Shown: piece by piece, positions 34,483 through 43,012 of the stretch
How positions within the stretch are numbered: position 1 is the stretch's first letter
Layout of the letters: each line of letters begins with the position of its first letter
Source of the DNA: an uncultured Allosphingosinicella sp.
GTDB lineage: Bacteria > Pseudomonadota > Alphaproteobacteria > Sphingomonadales > Sphingomonadaceae
Assembly: GCA_934539295.1 (NCBI GenBank)
Contig: CAKTCN010000021.1
Location: forward strand, 1-58,956
Length of the DNA: 58,956 bases
Reading direction: 5' to 3'
The notes under the pieces: generated by a model
What the model saw: the letters and a program-made list of their open reading frames with translations, nothing else
What the model was told of the DNA's origin: nothing
Databases searched by the model: none
Made by a program: the position numbers and the translations under genes

Positions 34483-36461
34483 CAGAATGCCTGGCCCAGC
34501 GATACGTAGACGGCGATGAGGTCGTCGCCGCTGCGCCGGTCCAGCGGGGTGCCGACATCGACGCGGATCGGCCCGAAGCTGGTATGGTAGCGAACGCCGA
34601 TGCCGGCGCCGAAGCGCAGGTTGCTGATGTCTGGCGCGGAGCCGGTGTAGATGTTGCCGGCATCGATGAACGGCACGAACCCTAGCGCGCCGCCGAACAG
34701 CGGCGTGCGCACGCGTGCCTCGATCGAGAATTCGGCCAGGCTCTTGCCGCCGATCGGATCGTCGAAGACGGGATCGCGGGGTCCGAGGCGCTGGTAGCCG
34801 TAGCCGCGCACCGACCCGCCGCCGCCCGCGTAGAAGCGGCGGGACGGGGCGATGCGGTCACGATCCTCGCCGTTGATGGTGCCGAGGCGCGCACGGCCCG
34901 CGAGCACGATATTGTCGGTGACCGGCCGGTAGAAACTGCCGTCGAGCTGGAGCCGGGCATAGCCGAAGAAGCCATCCTGGATCGTCGCCTCGGGCGAGAA
35001 GCGAGCGGCGAGGCGAAAGCCCTCAGTCGGATCGAGCAGGTCGTTCGACCCGTCATAGGCGAGCGTGGCGGGGAGCGCGCCGATCAGGAAGGTGCGGCTG
35101 CGGGTGGTGCCGCTGTCCACGTCCACGTCGCGCTCGTCGGACGCGATCAGCTCGGCGCCTGCGGACCAGGTCCATTCCTTTTGCCAGATGAAGTTGGACT
35201 GGCGTTCGATGTTGAGGCCGAGCTGGAAAGTGTCGGCCTGGTAGGCGTCGCGCTCCACATGGCCGACCGCGACGATGCCGTTCAACGCCTGGTCGCGGCG
35301 GCGGAAATTGTTGCGGCGCAGGACCGCGGAAACGAACTGCTCGCGCGTGCCGAGGATGCCGCGGAAAGTGACGGCACCTTCGGGCGGAAGGAGATTGCGA
35401 TGCTGCCAGCTCGCCTCTACACGCACGCCCTCCCCCGTGCCGTAGCCGGCGGCCCCCGCGATGGTGCGCATGGGCGCAGGCTCCAGCGACACGGCTAGGT
35501 CGACCAGGTCCGTGCCTTCGCGCGGCACGGGCCGCAGGTTCACCGCGGAAACGATGCCGGTATTGACCAGGGCGCGGCGCAGATCCTCGACATCGGCGCT
35601 GCGATAAGGATCGCCCTCGTCGAAGCGGGCGATGGTGCCGATGTGGCCGGCACTGAACAGCGGCGTGCCTTCCACCAGGATCGCGCCGAAGCGGCGGGCG
35701 CCCTCCGGATTGACGGGCAGGGACAGGGTCGCGGTGCGGGTATCGTGATCCACGACGATCTCGAGCTCGCCCACCGCCGCCAGTGCAAAGCCGCGATTGC
35801 CGAGTTCGGTGCGAAGCGCCCCCTGCCCCGCAATGACGGCGGCCGCATCGACCGGGTCGTTCACGTCCACGCCGAACGCGGCCCGCAGCGCCGCCGCATC
35901 CTCGCCCGCCTGCTCGACGCCGGGGAGGCGCACGTCGGCGAAGCGGTAGATGGGGCCCGGCTCCACCTCCAGCACGACGTCGGCCGTCGTGGGCGCCGTG
36001 CTCTCGACGCGGGTTCGGACCAGGGCATCGTAGTAACCGCGCGCGCGCAGCAGTTCGGCGAGCAGGTCCGCATCCTCACGCGCACGCCGGTCGATCTGCG
36101 CCGCATTGGCCGGGTCTGCGCGATTGGCCTGCAGGGTGGACAGGCTGCGAAACTGGGTGAGCAGGTCACCGCCCTCGATCGCGTCCAGCCCTTCGAAACG
36201 GATACGATAGGTGCGCTCGGCTGCGGCCCCGGCGATGCTGGTGTCGGGCGCGGTCGCGATCGCCGCGTCGCTGTCCGCCTCCAGATCGGGCCAGGGCAGG
36301 TCGATCTCCGGCATCGGGTCGAGCGGTGCGGAGGGGTCGAGCGGCTGGTCAAGCGCCTCAAAGCCGTCCGACGTCTGCGCGCGGGCATGTCCGGGGGTGA
36401 GCAGGACCGTCGCGGCAGCAAGCGCGGCCGCCACATGCCGCCCCGCAGCGACTTGTAACAT
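34482..36461 (-). CDS. tamA: translocation/assembly module outer-membrane protein TamA
   Basis: From ATG 36461 the protein has 659 residues. The frame is open to 36941, but that upstream part overlaps the opposite-strand small gene at 36621 and lacks signal-peptide character. A signal peptide ends near GHARA (about residue 28). Three POTRA domains follow (about 70-340, with GARRFGAILVEGTPLFSAGHIG in the third) and then a 16-strand Omp85 barrel containing FYAGGGGSVRGYGYQRLGPRD, the conserved RGY loop. The last residue is Phe (VSLGQAF), the usual BamA signal. It is paired with tamB. Confidence 0.93.
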   Translation of the reverse strand: MLQVAAGRHVAAALAAATVLLTPGHARAQTSDGFEALDQPLDPSAPLDPMPEIDLPWPDLEADSDAAIATAPDTSIAGAAAERTYRIRFEGLDAIEGGDLLTQFRSLSTLQANRADPANAAQIDRRAREDADLLAELLRARGYYDALVRTRVESTAPTTADVVLEVEPGPIYRFADVRLPGVEQAGEDAAALRAAFGVDVNDPVDAAAVIAGQGALRTELGNRGFALAAVGELEIVVDHDTRTATLSLPVNPEGARRFGAILVEGTPLFSAGHIGTIARFDEGDPYRSADVEDLRRALVNTGIVSAVNLRPVPREGTDLVDLAVSLEPAPMRTIAGAAGYGTGEGVRVEASWQHRNLLPPEGAVTFRGILGTREQFVSAVLRRNNFRRRDQALNGIVAVGHVERDAYQADTFQLGLNIERQSNFIWQKEWTWSAGAELIASDERDVDVDSGTTRSRTFLIGALPATLAYDGSNDLLDPTEGFRLAARFSPEATIQDGFFGYARLQLDGSFYRPVTDNIVLAGRARLGTINGEDRDRIAPSRRFYAGGGGSVRGYGYQRLGPRDPVFDDPIGGKSLAEFSIEARVRTPLFGGALGFVPFIDAGNIYTGSAPDISNLRFGAGIGVRYHTSFGPIRVDVGTPLDRRSGDDLIAVYVSLGQAF

Positions 36462-36533
36462 GATGCAAGTCTTAGCCGCACAAAGTGTATGGGGCCAGAA
36501 CAGAAAAGCCGCTGCGCGGCAGGCGGGTCGCGG

Positions 36534-36593
36534 GGTTGGCGAGAAGGTTGATCGAGGGGTTGGCCGGGAGGCTGGCCAAGAGGCTGGAATGCC
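36534..36593. repeat. degenerate 12-bp tandem repeat, about five units
   Basis: Successive units are GGTTGGCGAGAA, GGTTGATCGAGG, GGTTGGCCGGGA, GGCTGGCCAAGA and the partial GGCTGGAATGCC. They lie between the tamA start and the divergent small membrane gene. The period is a multiple of three, yet no gene seems to use it. Confidence 0.65.
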
Positions 36594-36620
36594 CGCGCCG
36601 AAGCTGCCAAAGGAGGCGGC

Positions 36621-36800
36621 ATGAACGCCCAACGCTCGCCACGCACGCCCATCGGAGGCGGCTGCCTGCTCTCCGCCGCGATCATGATCGGCGTTGCCGT
36701 CGGTATTTACTATCGCCAGACCAGCGTCGGTTTCCTTGCCGGCGCGGGGATCGGGCTGCTGCTGGTCGCCGCGCTGCTGATCATCGATCGCAGGCGCTAG
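36621..36800 (+). CDS. small two-helix membrane protein
   Basis: A 59-residue protein with two hydrophobic helices (about residues 13-28, GGGCLLSAAIMIGVAVGI, and 36-54, LAGAGIGLLLVAALLII) ending in DRRR. An excellent ribosome binding site, AAAGGAGG, lies 5 bp before ATG 36621. It precedes the YciI gene by 4 bp and is probably co-transcribed with it. No known family was recognised. It is divergent from tamA. Confidence 0.75.
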   Translation: MNAQRSPRTPIGGGCLLSAAIMIGVAVGIYYRQTSVGFLAGAGIGLLLVAALLIIDRRR

Positions 36801-36804
36801 GCCG

Positions 36805-37128
36805 ATGCACTTTGCGGTCATCGCGCGCGACGAGCCCACGGGCGAAGCGCGGCTGCGCGTCCGCGCGGCGCATCTCGATTTCGTGTCCGCGCGGCAGGAC
36901 ATGATCGTTTTTGCCGGCCCCCTGCTCGAGCAGGGCCGCATGGTCGGCAGCCTGTTCGTGTTCGATGTGCCCGATCGGGCGGCGCTCGACCGCTACATGG
37001 CCGAGGACCCCTATTTCACGACGCCGATCTTCGACAGCGTCGAGGTGTTCGAAACGCGCTGGATGGTGCCGGAGCAGGCGCCCGGCCTGCTCGCGCGCCA
37101 GGCCGAAGAGGCGCGTCAGCCGGGCTGA
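36805..37128 (+). CDS. YciI family protein
   Basis: A 107-residue protein of the YciI ferredoxin-like (dimeric alpha/beta barrel) family: MHFAVIARDEPTGEARLRVRAAHLDFVSA carries the conserved His, then VFAGPLLEQGRMVGSLFVFDVPDRAALDRYMAEDPYF, with the Asp-Pro-Tyr/Phe motif. Such proteins are thought to be small enzymes of uncertain substrate. It starts 4 bp after the small membrane gene. Its 3' end overlaps the convergent AI-2E permease gene by 13 bp. Confidence 0.88.
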   Translation: MHFAVIARDEPTGEARLRVRAAHLDFVSARQDMIVFAGPLLEQGRMVGSLFVFDVPDRAALDRYMAEDPYFTTPIFDSVEVFETRWMVPEQAPGLLARQAEEARQPG

Positions 37129-38195
37129 TCGTCCGCGGGCGGCTTGCCCGGCAAGGCGCTGGGGAAGTTCGGCCCGCCATCATGCGACAGCAGCACAGCG
37201 ACCCAGCGGCTGCTTTCGAATTGTGCACAGACCATCATCAGCATCAGGGTGAGCGGAACCGCCAGGAACGCCCCCGGTATGCCCCACAGGAACCCCCAGA
37301 AGGACAGGGCCAGTATCGTGGCCACCGGATCGATATTCTGGGTATCCGCCTGCATGCGCGGGTAGATGAGGTTGCCGACCACGAAAGCGGCGACCTGGAT
37401 CCCGCCGAACACGAGCGCGGCCTGCCAATAGGTCGGGAATTGAAGCAGCGCGAACAATGCCGGCGCCACCGATCCCACCGTCACGCCGATCACCGGGATG
37501 AAGGACAGGAGGAACAGGATCACCGTCCAGAACAAGGCGTTTTCCAGCCCCACGCCGACCATCAGCGCCCCCGATATCCCCGCCAGCATGAGGCCGGTCA
37601 GGGTCTGCACCCACACGTAGGTTTCGATATCCGCCGCGATCTTGCTCATCCCCGCCCGGATGCGGCCCGTATCGGATGACGAGGCCGCCGCGAGACTGCG
37701 CACCTTGGGCGCGATACGGCCGCGCGTTCCCAGCATGAAACCGAAATAGACCAGCATCAGGAACAGGCCGGAAATGACGCCCTGCAATTGTTGCAGCACT
37801 TCGCCCGCAAGGCTGGGAAGGCTGACCTGGCCGACGATGGTCGACAGGTGGATGTCCTGATCGGCGCCAAGGCTGTAGCCGATCTGTTCGACCAACTGAT
37901 CCAGCCGGGCGAGCAGAGCGGGTCCGGTCGCGACGATTTCCGCCCCGCCCTTCGCCAGCACATAGATGGCGCCGAATGCCGCCCCGCCGATGATCGCACC
38001 GGCCGCCGCCGCAACCGCCCAGCCTGGCGCACGCGGCCAGCGCTTCACGATGGATCGCACCAGCGCATCGACCAGGATGGCAAGCACGAAGGCGATCACC
38101 ACCGGGATGAGGATGGAGCGCAGGAAGTAGAGCAAGGCAAGCCCCGCCGCCGTCCCGGTAATCACCTGCGCGACGCTGATCGGAGCGGACTTCAT
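37116..38195 (-). CDS. AI-2E family (PerM/YhhT-like) transporter
   Basis: A 359-residue inner-membrane protein from ATG 38195. Two N-terminal helices (ISVAQVITGTAAGLALLYFL and LIPVVIAFVLAILVDALV) are followed by a third near residue 60, a soluble region, and a C-terminal cluster of helices with FIPVIGVTVGSVAPALFAL and GNLIYPRMQADTQNIDP, typical of the family. Members export autoinducer-2 or act as Na+/H+ antiporters; the role here is open. The frame extends upstream without family-like residues. Confidence 0.9.
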   Translation of the reverse strand: MKSAPISVAQVITGTAAGLALLYFLRSILIPVVIAFVLAILVDALVRSIVKRWPRAPGWAVAAAAGAIIGGAAFGAIYVLAKGGAEIVATGPALLARLDQLVEQIGYSLGADQDIHLSTIVGQVSLPSLAGEVLQQLQGVISGLFLMLVYFGFMLGTRGRIAPKVRSLAAASSSDTGRIRAGMSKIAADIETYVWVQTLTGLMLAGISGALMVGVGLENALFWTVILFLLSFIPVIGVTVGSVAPALFALLQFPTYWQAALVFGGIQVAAFVVGNLIYPRMQADTQNIDPVATILALSFWGFLWGIPGAFLAVPLTLMLMMVCAQFESSRWVAVLLSHDGGPNFPSALPGKPPADDQPG

Positions 38196-38479
38196 GCAAG
38201 CGGGAGTGGCATGGCGCGGCGCAGGTGGCAATCGCGGAAGCTGCCCAGATGATCGTCGCGGTGCCGATCGACCAGCCTGCGAGCAGCGACATCGGCGCCC
38301 CTGTGGTGGGTGGCCTGTCATGCATATTGCCATTCTCGGCCTGGTTCTTCTAAGGGTGCCGCAATCGCAAGGACCCGGTGAAATCCCGGGTGGCTATTCC
38401 GGCCGCCGATCCGCCGGACAACAACATGCACCATCTTCGACGCGCCGTTGCAGGCGCCGTGCCCTGTTGTGGATCAACA

Positions 38480-39976
38480 ATGACATTCGACCTTCCCGCT
38501 TATCGTCGCCAGTGGTTCACTGACGGCACTACCGCCCGCCGCGACATTTTGGCCGGCATCGTCGTAGCACTTGCGCTCATCCCGGAGGCGATCGGCTTTT
38601 CGATCATCGCCGGCGTCGATCCGCGTGTCGGCCTCTACGCATCGGTCGCCATCGCGATAACCGTGTCGCTGATCGGGGGCCGGCCGGGCATGATCTCGGC
38701 CGCCACGGCGGCAGTCGCCGTTCTCGTGGTCCCGCTGGTCCGCGACCATGGCGTCGAATATCTGTTTGCGGCCACCATCCTGATGGGGCTGATCCAGATC
38801 GTCGCGGGGCTTTTGCGGCTGGACCTGTTGATGCAGTTCGTCTCGCGATCGGTCATCACCGGGTTCGTCAACGCGCTCGCCATCCTTATCTTCATGGCCC
38901 AACTGCCGCAGCTTATCGGCGTCGGGTGGGAGACCTACGCGATGGTCGCCGGCGGTCTTGCCATCATCTACGGTCTTCCACGCATCACCACGCTCGTTCC
39001 GTCTCCACTGGTGGCCATCCTGGTGCTCAGCGCCGTCAGCATCGGCCTGGGCCTGCCGGTCAATACGGTCGGCGACATGGGTAAGCTTCCGGAAGGGCTG
39101 CCCGTCGCGATGCTGCCCCAGGTCCCGCTCAACCTGGACACGCTGCGCATCATCCTTCCATATTCGCTGACCATGGCTGCGGTGGGCCTGCTGGAATCGC
39201 TGCTCACCGCGCAGATCGTCGACGACATGACCGACACCGACAGCGACAAGCGCCAGGAATGCGCGGGGCAAGGTGGCGCGAACATTGTATCGGCCTTCTT
39301 CGGCGGCATGGGCGGTTGTGCGATGATCGGCCAGTCGGTGATCAACGTCAGTTCGGGCGGCCGCACCCGCCTCTCGACCTTCGTGGCAGGCGCCGTTCTG
39401 TTGTTCCTGCTCGCGATGCTGGGCCCGTTCGTCGGCCGCATGCCGATGCCGGCGCTGGTAGCGGTGATGATCATGGTCTCGATCGGCACGTTCAGCTGGA
39501 ATTCGATCGTGAACATAGGCCGGCACCCGCCAACCTCCTCGATAGTGATGGTGACCACCGTATTGGTCGTGGTGACCACCCACGATCTGTCGCTTGGCGT
39601 GCTGGCGGGCGTGCTGCTGTCCGGCATCTTCTTCGCCGGCAAGGTCCGTCGCATGTTCTCGGTCGTGCGCGAGCCTTCGGAGGACGGCATGCAGGCGACT
39701 TATCGGATCACCGGCGAGATCTTCTTCGCATCGGTGGATCGTTTCACGCAGGCGTTCCAGCCAGAGGAGAAAGCCGCCCGCGTCGTCATCGACGTGACGC
39801 ACGCGCATTTCTGGGACATTTCGGGCGTGGGTGCGCTCGACAAGATCGTGGCGAGGCTGCGCCGCGATGGGTGCGAGGTCGATATCATCGGCTACAACCA
39901 GGCAAGCGCAGACATCGTCGATCGCTTCGCACTGCATGACAAGACGGGCTTCGAACTCGGCGCGACCCCGCACTGA
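38480..39976 (+). CDS. SulP family anion transporter with STAS domain
   Basis: A 498-residue inner-membrane transporter. Membrane segments begin with [35 protein letters not shown], the SulP signature, and continue to about residue 400. A C-terminal STAS domain follows (about 410-498) with [47 protein letters not shown] is the usual helix-8/10 region. The substrate may be sulphate, bicarbonate or another anion. ATG 38480 was chosen; the frame is open to ATG 38378, with a less likely ATG at 38426. Confidence 0.92.
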   Translation: MTFDLPAYRRQWFTDGTTARRDILAGIVVALALIPEAIGFSIIAGVDPRVGLYASVAIAITVSLIGGRPGMISAATAAVAVLVVPLVRDHGVEYLFAATILMGLIQIVAGLLRLDLLMQFVSRSVITGFVNALAILIFMAQLPQLIGVGWETYAMVAGGLAIIYGLPRITTLVPSPLVAILVLSAVSIGLGLPVNTVGDMGKLPEGLPVAMLPQVPLNLDTLRIILPYSLTMAAVGLLESLLTAQIVDDMTDTDSDKRQECAGQGGANIVSAFFGGMGGCAMIGQSVINVSSGGRTRLSTFVAGAVLLFLLAMLGPFVGRMPMPALVAVMIMVSIGTFSWNSIVNIGRHPPTSSIVMVTTVLVVVTTHDLSLGVLAGVLLSGIFFAGKVRRMFSVVREPSEDGMQATYRITGEIFFASVDRFTQAFQPEEKAARVVIDVTHAHFWDISGVGALDKIVARLRRDGCEVDIIGYNQASADIVDRFALHDKTGFELGATPH

Positions 39977-40034
39977 TCGCTGCGACAGCCGGCCGGCACA
40001 GCAATGATCCGACGCGGCTACCAAGGGCAGAGGC

Positions 40035-40679
40035 TCACCCCAGCCTTCGTCCGCACCACACCACCCGGCCCACCACCTGAAGCGACGCCAGCGGACAATC
40101 CGGCCAGCTTTGGTAGGCCGGATTGTCGCTGGTGATGCTGACCGTCCCGCCTGCCGGGCTGGGCGACAGGCGCTTCACCATCAGGCTGTCGTCGCGCCGC
40201 AGGACGTAGATCCCGTCGCGCAGGCGATCGACCGCGTCGGCGCGGTCGACCAGGATCTCGTCACCATCCACCAGGGTCGGCGCCATCGAGTCGCCCTCCA
40301 CCCGGATGATCGACAGCGCCTTGCCGTCGCCGGCACCGATCCGCCGCAGCCACTGCGCATCGAACGCCATCTGCGACAGCGCCCGCTCACCGCCCACGAA
40401 GGCCCCTGGACCGGCCGACGCTCCGACATCCAGCCGCGGCACCGGCACGGGCCCGTGCTGCGGTTCGGCCCCGCGCGCGCCGAGCATGTCTTCTGGCACG
40501 CCGAAATAGCGGGCGAGCGCACGACGATCATCCTCTGCCAGGCGCTTGGGGCTGCCCCGCTTGATATATTGCTGCACATAGGCCGGGTTGCGCCCGATCA
40601 GTCGCGATAGGGCGGCAAGGTCCTCCCCCCGCTCGGCAGCGAGGCGCGCCAGGGTCGCACGAGCATCCGCATCAGACAT
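40035..40679 (-). CDS. XRE-S24 self-cleaving repressor (LexA/CI-like)
   Basis: A 214-residue regulator with an N-terminal HTH (AALSRLIGRNPAYVQQYIKRGSPKRLAEDDRRALARYFG, about 22-60) and a C-terminal S24 peptidase. The nucleophile is Ser131 in VEGDSMAPTLVDGD, the base is Lys169 in LMVKRLS, and a plausible Ala89-Gly90 cleavage bond lies in ASAGPG. It resembles phage CI but there are no phage genes nearby. It faces two small conserved genes across an operator-rich gap, suggesting autoregulation and control of those genes, perhaps lifted by RecA-type activation. Confidence 0.88.
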   Translation of the reverse strand: MSDADARATLARLAAERGEDLAALSRLIGRNPAYVQQYIKRGSPKRLAEDDRRALARYFGVPEDMLGARGAEPQHGPVPVPRLDVGASAGPGAFVGGERALSQMAFDAQWLRRIGAGDGKALSIIRVEGDSMAPTLVDGDEILVDRADAVDRLRDGIYVLRRDDSLMVKRLSPSPAGGTVSITSDNPAYQSWPDCPLASLQVVGRVVWCGRRLG

Positions 40680-40713
40680 GACCTGCCCCTACGCACACCC
40701 GCGCGAACCCGCA

Positions 40714-40749
40714 ATAGGAAATTTCCTATCGACTTGTAGGAAATCTCTA
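40714..40749. promoter_or_regulatory. paired operators of the S24 repressor
   Basis: ATAGGAAATTTCCTAT (40714-40729) is a perfect 16-bp palindrome. TAGGAAATCTCTA (40737-40749) is an imperfect second copy 22-23 bp away, about two helical turns. Both follow TAGGA-N4-TCCTA. They lie 35-70 bp upstream of the repressor start, at or beside a possible leftward -10 (TACAAG, 40733-40738). Confidence 0.65.
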
Positions 40750-40795
40750 ACGATTTTGAACATAACAGGAACATCTGAGTCGAGGGAACGAACCG

Positions 40796-40987
40796 GTGCA
40801 TCTGCTGAGAAGGATCGAACTGCATTTAAGGCGAACGGGGACGCCGCCCACACGCTTCGGGCGGGAGGCGGTGCGCGATCCGCGATTCGTGCTCGACCTG
40901 CGCAACGGTCGAGAGCCGCGGGGCCGTACCGCTTCGCGGGTGATCGCCTATCTCGACCGCATGGAAGGATCGCGGCCGTGCCTGTGA
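40796..40987 (+). CDS. conserved small protein opposite the S24 repressor
   Basis: A 63-residue basic protein starting at GTG 40796 (GAGGGAACG lies just upstream). It reads MHLLRRIELHLRRTG, then TRFGREAVRDPRFVLDLRNGREPR, then RVIAYLDRMEG. The arrangement (helix, turn, helix, RxGREPR) resembles a minimal DNA-binding fold, and I recall similar proteins in many sphingomonads. It overlaps the next gene by a few bases and shares the divergent operator region with the repressor. No function known. Confidence 0.7.
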   Translation: MHLLRRIELHLRRTGTPPTRFGREAVRDPRFVLDLRNGREPRGRTASRVIAYLDRMEGSRPCL

Positions 40988-41292
40988 AGGATGCAAGCGA
41001 CGCACTGGTGCACGCCCTTTCCTCAGGTTTCGGAGTTGCTCCGCTGCGTTTCGAGCGCGTTCACGCTCGCCCGTGGGCCAGTGCCGCCTTCAAGGGCGTG
41101 CGGCATGTCGTGACGCTGAATGTCGGCGGCAACGATGCCGATGGCGCCGCCGAAGCCTTCGCCCGGGGGCTAAGCGAGCGAGAATTCGACCTTGGGCCTC
41201 ACCTGCTCGCCGACATCCGGCTGGCCAAGAAGGAACGCAGCCCAGACGGGATGCGCCTGACGCTGGAGGCGCTGACGATCGCGGCGGATTGA
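40978..41292 (+). CDS. conserved hypothetical protein
   Basis: A 104-residue protein starting at GTG 40978 (a GTG at 40984 is the alternative), preceded by GGAAGGAT. It overlaps the preceding gene by 10 bp. It has DALVHALSSGFGVAPLRFERVHARPWASAAFKGVRHVVTLNV and later LADIRLAKKERS and LTLEALTIAAD, suggesting a compact alpha/beta fold. Similar proteins seem to be widespread but unnamed in sphingomonads. The tight coupling makes it part of the S24-repressor unit. Confidence 0.7.
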   Translation: MPVKDASDALVHALSSGFGVAPLRFERVHARPWASAAFKGVRHVVTLNVGGNDADGAAEAFARGLSEREFDLGPHLLADIRLAKKERSPDGMRLTLEALTIAAD

Positions 41293-41304
41293 TGGGTGCG
41301 CCGG

Positions 41305-41841
41305 TCAGCCGCCGAGCTTGTCGAGCTTTTCCTGTAGTGCCGCGAGTTGCGCCTTCACATCGGCCAGTTCGGAGCGCGTTTCGTCCTTCGCCTCGTTCTT
41401 GGGTGCCTGGGCACCGCGGGTCGCGGCTGCGAACATGTCCATGTTGCGCTTCGCCATCTCGGCGAACGGACCGCTGCCGAACGCGCCGGCCATGGCATCG
41501 CGGAACTGCGACTGGTTGCGCTGGAACGCCTCCAGAGACGCCTCCAGATATTGCGGCACCATCGACTGCATGGAATCGCCGTACATGGCGATAAGCTGGC
41601 GAAGGAAGTTGACCGGCAGCATCGCATTGCCGCCCGCTTCCTCTTCCATGATGATCTGGGTCAGCACATTGTGCGTGATGTCGTCACCCGACTTGGCATC
41701 GATGACTTTGAACTCACGCTTGGCGCGAACCATCTCGGCGAGATGGTCGAGCGTGATGTAGGTCGAGCTTTCAGTGTTATAAAGACGCCTGTTGGCGTAT
41801 TTCTTGATGATGACCACGTCATCTGCTCCGGCCAACGCCAT
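41305..41841 (-). CDS. phaR: polyhydroxyalkanoate synthesis repressor PhaR
   Basis: PhaR (178 residues) senses PHA granules and represses phasin and its own gene. The N-terminal DNA-binding domain VVIIKKYANRRLYNTESSTYITLDHLAEMV (residues about 9-38) and the granule-binding central part LTQIIMEEEAGGNAMLPVNFLRQLIAMYGDSMQSMVPQYLEASLEAF are clear. The C-terminal coiled coil is ELADVKAQLAALQEKLDKL. ATG 41841 has GGGGGAGG 5 bp upstream, partly inside a hairpin (41849-41866). The start codon overlaps that proposed for the divergent hydrolase. Confidence 0.93.
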   Translation of the reverse strand: MALAGADDVVIIKKYANRRLYNTESSTYITLDHLAEMVRAKREFKVIDAKSGDDITHNVLTQIIMEEEAGGNAMLPVNFLRQLIAMYGDSMQSMVPQYLEASLEAFQRNQSQFRDAMAGAFGSGPFAEMAKRNMDMFAAATRGAQAPKNEAKDETRSELADVKAQLAALQEKLDKLGG

Positions 41842-42922
41842 GAATCCTCCCCCTTTTTTCAGGGGGTCGAGCCTAACACCGGAACTTACCGCGCCGCAAC
41901 AAAAACCCCGCCCGCTTCCCTTGTTCCTGGAGATGCTGCGCCGCGAAGCCGCGGCCGACCCGGCGCTGATGGCCGCGGCACTCAAGGGGCTGCGTGAATA
42001 TCAGGAGGCACAGCGCCCCGCACCCATGCCGCTCATGCCGGCGATTGCCGAGGCGCATGGGGCGGTGCTGCGCGATTATGGCGGTACGGGAAGGCCGCTG
42101 CTGTTCGTGCCTTCGCTGATCAATCCGCCCAACGTTCTCGACCTCAGTCGGGAAAAGTCGCTGCTGCGCTGGCTGGCGGCACGCGGGCACAGGGTGCTGC
42201 TGCTCGACTGGGGCGTGGAGGCGGTTGCACGGCGCGACATGTCGGTCGGCGATCATGTCGAGAAGATCCTGCTGCCGATGATCGCCGCCCTGAACGAAGC
42301 GCCGGTGCTCGCCGGCTATTGTCTTGGCGGAACCATGGCGATGGCGGCGGCGGCGAGCGCCCCGGTGAGCGGCCTAATACTGATCGCCGCGCCTTGGCAC
42401 TTCGATGCCTATCCCCATGAAGCGCGCAAGCTGCTCGCGCAGCTGTGGAACGGCGCAGAGCCGGTCGGCAAGGCGATGGGCGTGTTTCCCATGGAAGTGC
42501 TGCAAAGCGCCTTCTGGACGCTCGACCCCGTCCGCACCGTTACCAAGTTCGCCCAGTTCGCGGCGCTGGCCAGGGACGATCCGAAGCGCGACGCATTCGT
42601 CGCCCTCGAAGACTGGGCCAATGACGGCCCCCCTCTCCCCTCCGCCGCAGCACGCGAGTTGTTCGAGGACTTTTTCGGCCGTGACCGCACCGGATCGGGA
42701 GGCTGGCAGGTCGCGGGGAGGACGATCGACCCCGCCCGCCTCGCCTGTCCGGTGTTGAACGTGCTGTCGACCAGCGATCACATCGTGCCGCGCAACAGTG
42801 CATCACGCGTGGGCGACACGCTGGCCGTTATTCAAGGTCATGTAGGGATGATCGTGGGCAGCCGCGCAACAGAGTTGCGAGAGAAATTAGATACATGGAC
42901 GAGGACTGTTGCACACATGTGA
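41840..42922 (+). CDS. PhaC-like alpha/beta hydrolase
   Basis: A 360-residue protein of the poly(hydroxyalkanoate) synthase-like alpha/beta hydrolase group. The lipase box GYCLGG places the nucleophile at about Cys161, the Asp is in STSDHIVP (about 313) and the His in GHVGMIVG (about 334). LLFVPSLINPPNVLDL and RWLAARGHRVLLLDWG are typical of class III/PhaC-like proteins. The position next to phaR supports a PHA role. The start is uncertain: ATG 41840 shares a CATG with the phaR start, and a later start near 41933 is possible. Confidence 0.82.
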   Translation: MNPPPFFRGSSLTPELTAPQQKPRPLPLFLEMLRREAAADPALMAAALKGLREYQEAQRPAPMPLMPAIAEAHGAVLRDYGGTGRPLLFVPSLINPPNVLDLSREKSLLRWLAARGHRVLLLDWGVEAVARRDMSVGDHVEKILLPMIAALNEAPVLAGYCLGGTMAMAAAASAPVSGLILIAAPWHFDAYPHEARKLLAQLWNGAEPVGKAMGVFPMEVLQSAFWTLDPVRTVTKFAQFAALARDDPKRDAFVALEDWANDGPPLPSAAARELFEDFFGRDRTGSGGWQVAGRTIDPARLACPVLNVLSTSDHIVPRNSASRVGDTLAVIQGHVGMIVGSRATELREKLDTWTRTVAHM

Positions 42923-43012
42923 CATACCAGACCGATTTTCCGTGGCATCTTGCGACGCACCACACAATCCGACAGCATCAACGCTGGCTATAACAAAGGG
43001 GATCCCCAAGTA

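Noticed and set aside
34482..36941. Longer tamA starting at 36941
   Set aside because: The extra 160 codons overlap the opposite small membrane gene with a good ribosome binding site; a signal peptide begins at 36461.
38196..38479. Possible N-terminal extension of the AI-2E permease or a small gene in this gap
   Set aside because: The family-like sequence starts at ATG 38195; residues upstream are Arg/Pro-rich and unlike the family.
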